Of a stretch of DNA of 9,210 bases, positions 1-7,391 are shown piece after piece. The stretch's first letter is position 1. Each line of letters opens with the position of its first letter. The position numbers and the translations under genes are program-made. The notes beneath the pieces were generated by a model. That model ran no database searches. It saw only the letters and a list, made by a program, of their open reading frames with translations, and was not told the origin of the DNA. Source of the DNA: Bacteroidota bacterium (GTDB taxonomy: Bacteria; Bacteroidota; Bacteroidia; Chitinophagales; Chitinophagaceae); assembly GCA_005883855.1 (NCBI GenBank), contig VBAU01000210.1:5579-14788 (forward strand). Direction: 5' to 3'.

Positions 1-385
1 ATAAAATGATCTGTGAGAATTTATCCGGAGGAAGATTCTCAAGGTTGCTGCTCGAGAATTTGCCCGGCAAATTATGTCTGTTGAAGAGTTCCTTGGCAAT
101 CTCAATGAACGTTTTGCTGGTATCAAAACCGATTACGGTAAATCCATTTCTTGCCAGGACAATAGCCTGTCGCCCAAAACCGCAACCAATATCGAGGACA
201 GGCGCCGTAATAATAAAGAATTCTTCAACAAGGCGTGTTTGTTCCCTGATTCTTTGCACCATCTCTGTATAGACACGGCCCCTATTCTTATAATCAGTGG
301 TCCAAAATTCCGGCTCCGGGCAAGTTAATATGTCCTCTCTGTATAATTCACCGAAACGATTATAGTATTCCACCTGGTCCGGCAT
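1..385 (-). CDS. Class I SAM-dependent methyltransferase, 3' end cut off by the window edge
   Basis: Reading leftward from an ATG at 385 gives 128 codons without a stop up to the edge. An in-frame TAA lies five codons upstream of this ATG, so it is the only likely start. Residues 63-71 read VLDIGCGFG, the glycine-rich motif I that binds S-adenosylmethionine in Rossmann-fold methyltransferases. Residues 84-90 (VIGFDTS) carry the acidic residue at the end of strand 2 that usually holds the ribose hydroxyls. Residues 123-128 (FSQIIL) look like the start of the strand-4 motif. The 60-residue N-terminal helical part (YYNRFGELYRED, FWTTDYKNRG) is not diagnostic. The acceptor substrate is therefore unknown, and the C-terminal half that would decide it is missing. 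The gene follows lutB by 37 bp on the same strand and could be cotranscribed with it. The fold is clear and the specific function is not. Confidence 0.85.
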   Translation of the reverse strand, partial: MPDQVEYYNRFGELYREDILTCPEPEFWTTDYKNRGRVYTEMVQRIREQTRLVEEFFIITAPVLDIGCGFGRQAIVLARNGFTVIGFDTSKTFIEIAKELFNRHNLPGKFSSSNLENLPPDKFSQIIL

Positions 386-422
386 AGATAAAAGTTAAAC
401 AAGAAAACATGGGTTGACTGAT

Positions 423-1451
423 TCAGCGACTTCCATATTTTTCTTTCCAGATCTGGTTGAATGATTTCTTGGGAAACTCAATGTCCCCGCGATGTTTTTT
501 CCAATCGATCAAGAACTTATTGACTACCCAATTTTTCATTGTACTGCTTCCCATGTTCATGTAGCTACGGTGAAGCATCGCTTGTTTCCACACCTTCCAT
601 GCCATTCGTTCAGTGAAGGGACTGTCGCCTTCTTCCACTGATTCATGACGATTTTCCAACAACAGTTCATGCAGATTAATTTTCACAGCACACACTTCTG
701 TACAGTTTCCGCATAGCGAGGAAGCATAACTTAAATGCTTCCATTCATCCATATTTTTTAAGTGAGGAGTAATAACTGAACCAATGGGTCCACTGTAAGG
801 GGTGGCGTAGGTGTGCCCTCCAATGTTCTTATAGACTGGACATGCATTAAGACACGCGCCACAACGAATGCAATACAAACTCTCCCTGGTTTTTTCATTT
901 GCCAGGATGTTGGTCCGGCCATTGTCAAGAAGGATCACATACATTTCTTCAGGGCCGTCTGTCTCCCCGGGTTGTCGCGGACCTGTCACAATAGTATTGT
1001 AAACTGTTATTCTTTGTCCGGTACCATAAGTGGCGAGTAAGGGCCAAAACAGCGCAAGATCGGTTAAGGACGGGATCAGTTTCTCAATACCTGTAACTAC
1101 TATATGAGTTTTTGGCCATGCACAGCTAAGCCTTCCATTTCCTTCGTTTTCCGTAACAGCAATGGCGCCAACGTCAGCGATAACAAAATTAGCACCGGTA
1201 ATTCCCACCTCCGCTTGCATGTATTTCTCACGAAGTGTTCTTCGGGCAACGAGGGTGAGCTGTTCTGGTGTGAGCCGAGGATCCGTTCCTAATTTTTCGG
1301 CAAATAGTTTGGCTACATCTTCCTTGCTCTTATGCATGGCTGGCGTAACAATGTGATAGGGCGGCTCACCGGCCAATTGTTGGATATATTCTCCAAGATC
1401 CGTTTCTACGCTTTCGATGTGATTTTTTTCTAAAAATTCATTTAGGCCTAT
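423..1451 (-). pseudogene. lutB: LutB/LldF-family iron-sulfur protein, 3' fragment (frameshifted lutB)
   Basis: This is the larger part of a lutB gene. LutB, with LutA and LutC, oxidises L-lactate to pyruvate in the cytoplasm. The frame is open from just after a TAA at 1452-1454 and reads IGLNEFLEKN, then VETDLGEYIQQ, which is family sequence with no usable ATG. It continues through the LUD domain (EVGITGANFVIADVG, ENEGNGRLS, GPRQPGETDGPEEMY) and two ferredoxin-type clusters. The first is CIRCGACLNACP at 837-872. The second is CGNCTEVCAVKI, starting at 713 and running leftward. In the second cluster an alanine replaces the proline that normally follows the last cysteine. The C-terminus ends normally at WKEKYGSR with TGA at 423-425. 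The 342 residues follow on from the fragment at 1448-1783 in another frame. Together with about six missing residues they give the usual 455-470 residues. A TTG at 1376 could restart translation but would lack the N-terminal third. Confidence 0.88.
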
Positions 1452-1783
1452 TTACTCTTCACGAGGGTGCGGCAATTCTTTTCTTTGCAAATCTTCAAAA
1501 TTTCATCACAAGCCTGTTGCGCATCTTCTGCCCAAATCACCTTTGTGCCGCGTTTAGTAATGGCTGCTTCAAATTTTTCTAGCTGAGCGTCCAGGGACTC
1601 TACTGCCTTCCATTTCAAATTTTTCGCTTTTTCCCTTGCGAGGTTTATATCAGAGAATTGTTGCTTGCCTGTTGGCACCACGGCGTTATATCGGCCAATA
1701 TTAAAATTGATTTTTTGCCGATGGTCCCGGTCAGCAGCCCTTTCAGTGCTTTTTTCAATGAAGTCTGATGCGATTTCTTTCAA
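1448..1783 (-). pseudogene. lutB: LutB/LldF-family iron-sulfur protein, 5' fragment (frameshifted lutB)
   Basis: This fragment encodes 111 residues of the N-terminal part of LutB, including DHRQKINFNIGRYNAVV, LAREKAKNLKWKAVESLD and KRGTKVIWAEDAQQACDEIL. It stops at NCRTLVKSK with a TAG at 1448-1450. In LutB proteins the run KSK is followed by SMVTEE and then I-x-LNE. Here those six residues are absent and the next family residues (IGLNEFLEKN) lie in another frame, overlapping the stop. The simplest reading is a deletion of about 19 nt at 1449-1453. The start is also doubtful. The frame has a TTG at 1783 without a visible ribosome-binding site. Further upstream an ATA stands at 1796-1798, where family members may have ATG (ATA-KIISLKEIASDF). 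This could be a second, start-codon lesion, but that is inference. No LutA or LutC gene is present in this window. Confidence 0.85.
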
Positions 1784-1862
1784 GGAGATGATTTTTATAC
1801 CGGCTGAAACACTTGTCAGCTCTCATAGTCAATCAGTTTGATCTGAGTTGTGCCTCACCTTT

Positions 1863-2195
1863 TTATCCGGCAATCTTATTGACACGTTTCTGTTTCTTAT
1901 TTGCGACTGCGTCCAACGCCTTGTAAAATTCTTCGCCGTATTTCCGAATCACGGCTTCCTTCAAAAATTGGTAGGTGGGTACTTGCAGTTTCTTCCCGAG
2001 CGAGCAGGCCGGGTTACAAAGTTTTTCTCGTGGCTCGTAATTCATCTTATCATAATTTCCATTCTTCCCTTTCTTAGTGATGATTGGAAACAAGTGGCAA
2101 CTGACCGGTTTCTTCCAGGTGATGTTGCCGTCGGTGTAAGCTTGTTCAAATGCACATTTGATAATGCCATCCCGCCCCCGAATACCATAGACACA
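1863..2195 (-). pseudogene. DUF3109-family cysteine-rich protein, 3' fragment (frameshifted)
   Basis: This 110-codon stretch is the C-terminal part of a DUF3109 protein, a family of about 190-200 residues with no firmly established function. From a TGT at 2195-2193 it reads CVYGIRGRDGIIKCAFEQAY, then TWKKPVSCHLFPIITKKGKNG, NYEPREKLCNPACSLGKKLQ, and the ending YQFLKEAVIRKYGEEFYKALDA, stopping at TAA 1863-1865. The conserved cysteines (CVYG, IKCA, SCHL, LCNPAC) are all present and suggest metal binding in the intact protein. No initiation codon belongs to this piece until an internal ATT or ATG-like codon. It is out of frame with the 5' fragment at 2042-2428. The gap to lutB is about 65-80 bp on the same strand, so the two may form one transcription unit. 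Confidence 0.85.
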
Positions 2196-2428
2196 TATTC
2201 CCTGTGATAAACATATTTGCCCTTCTTTTCAATCTCAGCAACGGCCGGTGCGGACAAATAGGGTTTTATTTTTTCATACAGCTCAATGATGATATCGAGT
2301 TCCGCTTCGTCAAGTGGAGCACCGGCATCGCCATCCTCGCAACATCCTCCTTTGCATTTTGCGAGATCGCATACAAATTGTTTCGCTACAACATCATCAC
2401 TCACCAAAACTTTGTCAATTACGATCAC
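2042..2428 (-). pseudogene. DUF3109-family cysteine-rich protein, 5' fragment (frameshifted)
   Basis: From a GTG at 2428 the frame reads MIVIDKVLVSDDVVAKQFVC, the normal beginning of a DUF3109 protein, followed by the signature DLAKCKGGCCEDGDAGAPLDE and helices up to KKGKYVYHREY at 2195. I prefer GTG 2428 to the longer TTG start at 2446 because family members begin close to this point. After the tyrosine the frame runs on as SMVFGGGMALSNVH and beyond, which is not family sequence. The proper continuation (CVYGIRGRDG) starts at 2195 in another frame. DUF3109 proteins normally have roughly ten residues between these points, of the type TP-x-NGG. I infer an out-of-frame deletion there, of a length equal to 1 modulo 3. 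The frame stays open to 2042 only because it shadows the 3' fragment. Confidence 0.85.
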
Positions 2429-2443
2429 AGTAAAAAGTTTGCG

Positions 2444-2451
2444 CAAAAATA
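2444..2451 (-). promoter_or_regulatory. Candidate Bacteroidota -7 promoter box for the DUF3109/lutB unit
   Basis: On the minus strand these bases read TATTTTTG, an exact match to the Bacteroidota -7 consensus TAnnTTTG. It lies 15 bp before the GTG start at 2428, in a 97-bp gap between divergent genes. No clear TTG-type -33 box is seen 19-21 bp upstream, so this is only a candidate. Confidence 0.35.
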
Positions 2452-2497
2452 GTTTTTATTGTGCAGCGCCGCATCAGGAACTTAGTTTAAATCTATC

Positions 2498-2513
2498 TTA
2501 CATTTATATGTAA
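2498..2513. repeat. Inverted repeat just upstream of the GH2 gene
   Basis: TTACAT and ATGTAA are perfect 6-bp arms around a 4-bp TTAT spacer, ending 12 bp before the GH2 ATG at 2526. The repeat could be a binding site for a dimeric regulator, or a weak hairpin in the leader. A possible but imperfect promoter lies upstream (TTG at 2460-2462, then TAGTTTAA at 2483-2490 with about 20 bp spacing), which would put the repeat near the transcription start. Such AT-rich palindromes also arise by chance. Confidence 0.35.
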
Positions 2514-2525
2514 AAACTTGCCAGC

Positions 2526-5297
2526 ATGAAGAGCTCTTTTCAGATGACTATTTTTTTGTGCCTTGCTAACTTAATTGGACTTTGTCAAAGTTCTGTCCGG
2601 CAAATTCAGCTTATAAATTTTGATTTGCAATCGTCCGCGGTAATTAAGGATGATGGTTCGACCCTATCCACCACAAGTTATTCATCGCCGAATTATTGGT
2701 TCCCTGTAAAGGTTCCGTGCACCGTTCTTACAGGCCTGGTCGCTAATAAGGTCTACCCTGATCCTTACGTTGGAATGAATAATATGCTGATACCTGACGC
2801 ATCAGATTCTTTTAATCATCAGTACCACCTTGAACAATATAGTTACTTACCGAATGAGCCCAATCCATGGAAGAAACCTTATTGGTACAGGACGACATTT
2901 AGTGTCCCCGCCTCGGACAATGGAAAACTTTTTCAGCTCATTCTTAAGGGCATCAACTACAGGGCGGATGTTTGGTTAAACGGGAAACAAGTGGCCGATT
3001 CGTCACAAACGGCGGGGATGTTTGCAGAATATAGTTTCAATGTGAGTGGCATAATCAAAGGCGGTCAAGAAAATGCCCTGGCGGTAAAAATTTATCCGCT
3101 CGATTTTCCTGGCTTGCCGGCGCATCCGCAACTCACCGCACTTGGAGATTTTTATGCAAACGGTGGCGCTAACGGCGACATCGGCAAGAATATTACGATG
3201 CTGTGTTCTGCGGGGTGGGACTGGATACCTGAAGTACATGATAGAAACATCGGTATTTGGCAACCTGTTTATCTGCGCATGTCGGGGCAGGTCATCATAC
3301 AACAGCCGCACCTGGTCACGGATTTGCCAAATTTGCCTGATACGAGTACGGCAAGGCTGAAGTTGACTCTTTCGGTAAATAACAATGGGAGTGAAGTAGC
3401 AAATGGAAAACTAAGGATTACGGTGACGCCCGAAACATTTCACGGGCCTTCGCTGGTTGTTGAACAAAACGTTTCAGTCGCTGCGAGCAGTTCAAAGAGT
3501 ATCTCTCTTTCCAGCGACGAGATAAAAAAATTTGTATTCAGTAAACCTCATCTGTGGTGGCCAAATGGATATGGCAATCCCGATCTGTATCGCATGCGAA
3601 TTCAGTATGTGACAGGTAACGACGTCAGTGATGATACTTCTTTTTTGTTCGGAATCCGGACTGTGAGTTCACAAACCACAAATGTCAATGGATGGCTGCG
3701 TCGTGATTTTTACGTGAATGGAAGGAGAGTACATCTTGTGGGGGGCGCATGGGTGCCGGACATGATGTTGAATCGCGACTCGCTGAGGAATGACTATGAA
3801 CTGCGATTGTGTAGAAACGCGAATGTAAATCTTGTCCGTATTTGGGGAGGCGGCATTGGAGAAACTGACGATTTTTATGAATCAGCGGACCGTTACGGGT
3901 TAATGGTGTGGCAGGACTTTTGGGTAACCGGCGACACGCACGGCGAATTTAATGGCTCGAAAGAATATCCACCTCGCGGTGATATTTATGTACGCAACAT
4001 AATCAGCACCATTCTTCGCATCCGCAATCATCCGAGTTTGCTGCTGTGGACAGGAGGTAACGAAGGACATGCGCGCGAGGAGTTGTACAATGCAATGCGC
4101 AATAACGTAGCTGACCTTGATGGGACAAGACCATTTATTCCGAGCTCTTCGGGTTTCGCCAGGCTGCCTGAGGGGTGGAAAGGGTCCTGGCCCGATGATC
4201 AGTTATCCGGTGTGTATAGTGGCGGCCCATATTCATGGCAGGACGCTGCACAGTATTATAAATTGGCAAATGCCGGAAAAGATTGGGTGTTTAAGGATGA
4301 AACTGGGATTCCCTCTCAACCACCGTACTCATCACTGTCAAAAATTATTTCCAATTTAGTTCCAGATACGTCATTGCCGTACCCGCTCAACAATACGTGG
4401 GGCTACCATGATGCCTGCTCTGGAAATGGTCATTATGAAACTTATTACAAGGCAATGAAAGATCGTTTCGGCGAACCGACCAGCATGAAAGACTTTTGTG
4501 ACAAAATGCAATTGGTAAATGCCGATGGTTATCGTGCCATTTTTGAAGCGGCGGGTCATAAACTAAATGAAACCGGGGGTGTGATGCTTTGGAAACTGAA
4601 TGCGGCCTTTCCCAGCGTAGCCTGGCAGGTCTACGATTGGTATCTGCAACCTAATTCTGGATACTATTTCATGCAACGGGCTTGTGAACCCTTGCATGTA
4701 CAACTCAATCTCGACGATTCCATGGTTGCCGTCGTTAATCGAAGCTATCAACCACAATCCAATTTGACGGTCGTCGTGGATGTGCTGGACATAAACGGTA
4801 AATCTCGCTTTCATGACAGGGCAAGAATAAACTTGAAAGGGCCAGCTACAACTAAAGTGCTGTACTTGGGATCGCCGTTAGCCAAAGAAACAGGAGTTGT
4901 GTTCGTCATTCTTCATTTAACAGATGCTGATGGGAAAACGGTATCGCAAAATGTCTACTGGATGCAAGCTACGCACAACTATACTTCGATATCCCGAATG
5001 AAAAAAGCAGAAATTCAAGTCAAGTTAGTTGGTTTGTCCAAGGTGAAAGGCAACTATGCGTATCAACTCCAGTTCAACAATTCATCAGATCAACTAGCTT
5101 TTTTCATCAACCCACAACTAACACTTAACTGCGAAGAATTAAGACCTTGCTTTTGGGAGAAAAACTATTTTTCCCTGATGCCACATGAAAGTGTTACAGT
5201 AAGGGTAAGTTGTCCTGCGGAGAAAATCGGAGATGGTCAACCAGTGCTGGTAACTTCTGGTTGGAATGTTTCAACGCGCGAAATGATATTAAAGTAG
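2526..5297 (+). CDS. Secreted glycoside hydrolase family 2 enzyme (endo-beta-mannosidase / exo-beta-glucosaminidase branch)
   Basis: This gene encodes a 923-residue retaining beta-glycosidase. Residues 1 to about 23 form a signal peptide (KSSFQMTIFLCLANLIGLC). The residue before Cys20 is Leu, so it is probably not a lipoprotein. Residues 25-250 are the N-terminal jelly-roll (VPCTVLTGLV, GINYRADVWLNGK, GWDWIPEVHDRNIGIW). An Ig-like domain follows to about residue 365, including WWPNGYGNPDLY. The TIM barrel spans about 375-700 and has Ig-fold domains after it, with EPLHVQLNL and NYFSLMPHESV near the end. The likely acid/base is Glu513 in WTGGNEGH and the likely nucleophile is Glu592 in FKDETG. 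The domain plan and many motifs match plant endo-beta-mannosidase and the CsxA-type exo-beta-D-glucosaminidases. CsxA enzymes use an aspartate at the acid/base site. The Asn-Glu pair here therefore leans towards a mannosidase-type activity, but the substrate is not settled. No transporter or other polysaccharide gene is adjacent. Confidence 0.92.
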   Translation: MKSSFQMTIFLCLANLIGLCQSSVRQIQLINFDLQSSAVIKDDGSTLSTTSYSSPNYWFPVKVPCTVLTGLVANKVYPDPYVGMNNMLIPDASDSFNHQYHLEQYSYLPNEPNPWKKPYWYRTTFSVPASDNGKLFQLILKGINYRADVWLNGKQVADSSQTAGMFAEYSFNVSGIIKGGQENALAVKIYPLDFPGLPAHPQLTALGDFYANGGANGDIGKNITMLCSAGWDWIPEVHDRNIGIWQPVYLRMSGQVIIQQPHLVTDLPNLPDTSTARLKLTLSVNNNGSEVANGKLRITVTPETFHGPSLVVEQNVSVAASSSKSISLSSDEIKKFVFSKPHLWWPNGYGNPDLYRMRIQYVTGNDVSDDTSFLFGIRTVSSQTTNVNGWLRRDFYVNGRRVHLVGGAWVPDMMLNRDSLRNDYELRLCRNANVNLVRIWGGGIGETDDFYESADRYGLMVWQDFWVTGDTHGEFNGSKEYPPRGDIYVRNIISTILRIRNHPSLLLWTGGNEGHAREELYNAMRNNVADLDGTRPFIPSSSGFARLPEGWKGSWPDDQLSGVYSGGPYSWQDAAQYYKLANAGKDWVFKDETGIPSQPPYSSLSKIISNLVPDTSLPYPLNNTWGYHDACSGNGHYETYYKAMKDRFGEPTSMKDFCDKMQLVNADGYRAIFEAAGHKLNETGGVMLWKLNAAFPSVAWQVYDWYLQPNSGYYFMQRACEPLHVQLNLDDSMVAVVNRSYQPQSNLTVVVDVLDINGKSRFHDRARINLKGPATTKVLYLGSPLAKETGVVFVILHLTDADGKTVSQNVYWMQATHNYTSISRMKKAEIQVKLVGLSKVKGNYAYQLQFNNSSDQLAFFINPQLTLNCEELRPCFWEKNYFSLMPHESVTVRVSCPAEKIGDGQPVLVTSGWNVSTREMILK

Positions 5298-5414
5298 AAT
5301 TCGCTAGATTTTGAAAACGTTGTTTATAGTACCAGCTTCAGAATTTCTTATGATCTTCCGTTGTGTCACTCACTGCATCGTTCGGTAATTCTTCTGGGTT
5401 TCTTTGAAAAGTTT

Positions 5415-6008
5415 CTATTTCCACCTTAGCGAATTGATGAGATGAAAAAGATCTTTTTTCAAGAAATCATTTACAATGCCGATGGAATCTTCATTAGGAG
5501 TAGCAGCAAAATACAATGCTCCTCTCATAAAGTGTTTTGTAGAGTCGGTTAGAAAAAATTGGTTAGCCGTGGCCGTATTCCCCATCAGGGTGAAATACAT
5601 GCCATGAATTTCATTTGGCGTTACGATTTCAGAATCTTCGATAGCCGAAGCTTTATAGGTATGCTGCTTGTATGACATTTTAAAAGCGTCATTAACGAGC
5701 GAATCAAATTTATTTTTTCCAATTTCCTTATAGCTTATGTAAACCCTTGCTGCGAACTGAGGAAAGTCGATGTTGATCCACCACGGATTCTCCGGCTTGC
5801 TTTCAAAGAAAGCGGTGTCCTTTATGATGTTAGAGTAGGTGGGGTATTCAAAGCTGTATGGATAACCAGGTTGATCAAATTGTCGGTAAGATTTTTCCGG
5901 AAATTCGATTTTAAAGTAGCCTCTTTTCTTCCCGACTGTATAGTCACTGTTGCATCCAAACAAAACAATCAAACAAATAAGAGATAAGCTTTTCAACAAG
6001 TGACTCAT
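5415..6008 (-). CDS. gldD: Gliding motility lipoprotein GldD
   Basis: This 197-residue protein has a lipoprotein signal peptide (SLICLIVLFGC, lipid-modified Cys19). The mature part begins SDYTVGKKRGYFKIEFPEKSY. That, with the later FEYPTYSNI, PWWINIDFPQF and ARVYISYK, is characteristic of GldD. The length is close to the roughly 190 residues of known GldD proteins. GldD is an envelope lipoprotein required for gliding motility in Flavobacterium johnsoniae and associated with the GldKLMN / type IX secretion machinery. Its exact biochemical role is not known. The ATG (6006-6008) directly abuts the gldE stop (6009-6011), so the two are almost certainly translated from one message. It is the last gene of the leftward mutY-ssb-gldE-gldD run and converges on the GH2 gene across 117 bp that show no clear terminator hairpin. 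Confidence 0.95.
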   Translation of the reverse strand: MSHLLKSLSLICLIVLFGCNSDYTVGKKRGYFKIEFPEKSYRQFDQPGYPYSFEYPTYSNIIKDTAFFESKPENPWWINIDFPQFAARVYISYKEIGKNKFDSLVNDAFKMSYKQHTYKASAIEDSEIVTPNEIHGMYFTLMGNTATANQFFLTDSTKHFMRGALYFAATPNEDSIGIVNDFLKKDLFHLINSLRWK

Positions 6009-7358
6009 CTATTCCTCCAATTGATTTTTGATCGTCACCTTTACCATGAGAATACGATTCTTGTCAACTTCAAGCACGGTAAAATCAAAGTCGCCGCAAG
6101 CGATTACATCATTAATCTTTGGAAACTCTCCGGCTAGCTCCAGCACAAGTCCACCCAGGGACTCGCTGTCTCCTTTGACTCTATCAAACGTATCCCGCGA
6201 GAGTTTCATTGCACGGCACATATCATGTATCATCGTTTTTCCAACAAAAACATAATTGAATTCATCAAGCTTGCGGTTGCCGATTTCCTCTTCGTCAAAC
6301 TCGTCCTTGATGTCGCCGATTATCTCTTCCAGGATGTCTTCAAGTGTGACAATGCCACTGGTTCCCCCAAACTCATCGACTACCACGGCAAAATGAATAT
6401 GTTTGCTTTGGAAATCCCTGAGCAGATCTTCAATCAATTTGGATTCAGGCACAAAGTATGGCTGCCTCATCAACGGATGCCAGTCGAATTCAGAAGTTTG
6501 ATTGAGGTGCGGAATAATATCCTTGGTGTTCAAGATTCCCACCATTTCATCAAGGTTATTTTTGTAAACGGGTAGTCGCGAGTAATGAAGCTCTTCAATT
6601 TTTTTGACCAGCTCAGAAAACGGCACATTATAATCAATGCCATTTACATCGAGTCTGGAACGCATAATTTGCTTTACAGAAATGTTCCCGAACTTTTCGA
6701 TACCGAGTAGGATATTTTTCTCCTCAACCGTTATTTCATCGGATTTATCTAATTCCTGTATGCCCGACGTTTGAATACGATTCGCACCTAACCTGTGTCC
6801 CAGCCCATCAGCCACGGAAACCATCCAACGACTAATGCGACGTAGCAATAGATGCAAAGCTTCAATGATAAAAACGGAACCATAGGCGAAGCGAATGTTG
6901 TTTTGAGTAGCCCAAACTTTTGGCAAAATCTTTCCAAAGAAAACGATGACAAACGCGATGGCAATAACCCGCGCCAGCACTTCTATGACAAAGTCAAATT
7001 CGCCGCCAACCAGTTTTATTTGTCCATAGGGAAGATATTGGTTGAATAAAAAATTTGCCAGCACGATAATACAGATGTTCGTGAAGGTGCCCGCAATGAG
7101 CATAGATGTGAACACTTCCTTAGGCTCTTCAAGCAGTTCTGTGATTCGTTTGGCAGCCACATGTTGCTTGGTCTTAAGCATATTCACGTCTTTACTGTTT
7201 AATGAAAATAGGGCCACCTCAGCGCCCGATACAACGAAACTGAGGAGTAACAAAGCGAGTAAAGCGATGCTCAAAAAGGTTGTTCCCTGCGGAGTGGCTG
7301 CGAGAAAAATGAAAAGAAGATAATCTGAAAAATCTGAAATGGCCGAAGGGCTATCCAA
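6009..7358 (-). CDS. gldE: Gliding motility-associated membrane protein GldE (CNNM/CBS/CorC family)
   Basis: This 449-residue protein has the GldE/CorC layout. An N-terminal CNNM (DUF21) membrane domain spans residues 10-195, with hydrophobic segments near 28-45, 85-105 and 123-142, and the motif SGAEVALFSL at 44-53. Two CBS domains follow at about 230-345 (MRSRLDVNGI, HYSRLPVYKNN, VVDEFGGTSGIVTLEDILEE). A CorC/HlyC domain ends the protein at about 365-447 (DSESLGGLVLELAGEFP). Relatives include magnesium/cobalt efflux proteins. In gliding Bacteroidota, extra GldE can suppress some gldD mutations, and here the genes abut. The start appears to be TTG at 7358. An in-frame TGA lies ten codons upstream with no ATG between, and the resulting MDSPSAI resembles the MDPDPF start of known GldE. 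The gap to ssb is 97 bp and contains a hairpin. Confidence 0.94.
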   Translation of the reverse strand: MDSPSAISDFSDYLLFIFLAATPQGTTFLSIALLALLLLSFVVSGAEVALFSLNSKDVNMLKTKQHVAAKRITELLEEPKEVFTSMLIAGTFTNICIIVLANFLFNQYLPYGQIKLVGGEFDFVIEVLARVIAIAFVIVFFGKILPKVWATQNNIRFAYGSVFIIEALHLLLRRISRWMVSVADGLGHRLGANRIQTSGIQELDKSDEITVEEKNILLGIEKFGNISVKQIMRSRLDVNGIDYNVPFSELVKKIEELHYSRLPVYKNNLDEMVGILNTKDIIPHLNQTSEFDWHPLMRQPYFVPESKLIEDLLRDFQSKHIHFAVVVDEFGGTSGIVTLEDILEEIIGDIKDEFDEEEIGNRKLDEFNYVFVGKTMIHDMCRAMKLSRDTFDRVKGDSESLGGLVLELAGEFPKINDVIACGDFDFTVLEVDKNRILMVKVTIKNQLEE

Positions 7359-7391
7359 GGAATTTGGTTTAAATGAACAATCTAATCAGAA

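Noticed and set aside
1440..1460. Programmed ribosomal frameshift joining the two lutB frames
   Set aside because: A one-base slip would not restore the missing conserved SMVTEE residues, and no typical slippery heptamer plus structure is present. A deletion explains the data better.
1803..1820. GCTGA...TCAGC inverted repeat between the DUF3109 gene and lutB
   Set aside because: Only five base pairs around an 8-nt loop with no T-run; too weak to call a terminator.
2165..2200. Simple homopolymer indel in the GGGGGCGGG run as the cause of the DUF3109 frameshift
   Set aside because: The correct downstream frame already begins upstream of this run (CVYGIRG from 2195), so the break is at about 2193-2197 and not in the G run.
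1848..2207. Plus-strand 119-residue open frame
   Set aside because: It lies antisense over the DUF3109 gene, shows no family motifs, and its translation is only a shadow of the cysteine-rich gene.
3003..3311. Minus-strand 102-residue open frame inside the GH2 gene
   Set aside because: It lies antisense within a well-supported catalytic gene and has no recognisable motif.
5298..5414. Bidirectional terminator between the convergent GH2 and gldD genes
   Set aside because: I looked for hairpins with flanking T or A runs and found only 4-bp stems.
6225..6575. Plus-strand 116-residue open frame over gldE
   Set aside because: It is the complement of the CBS region of gldE with no independent signal.
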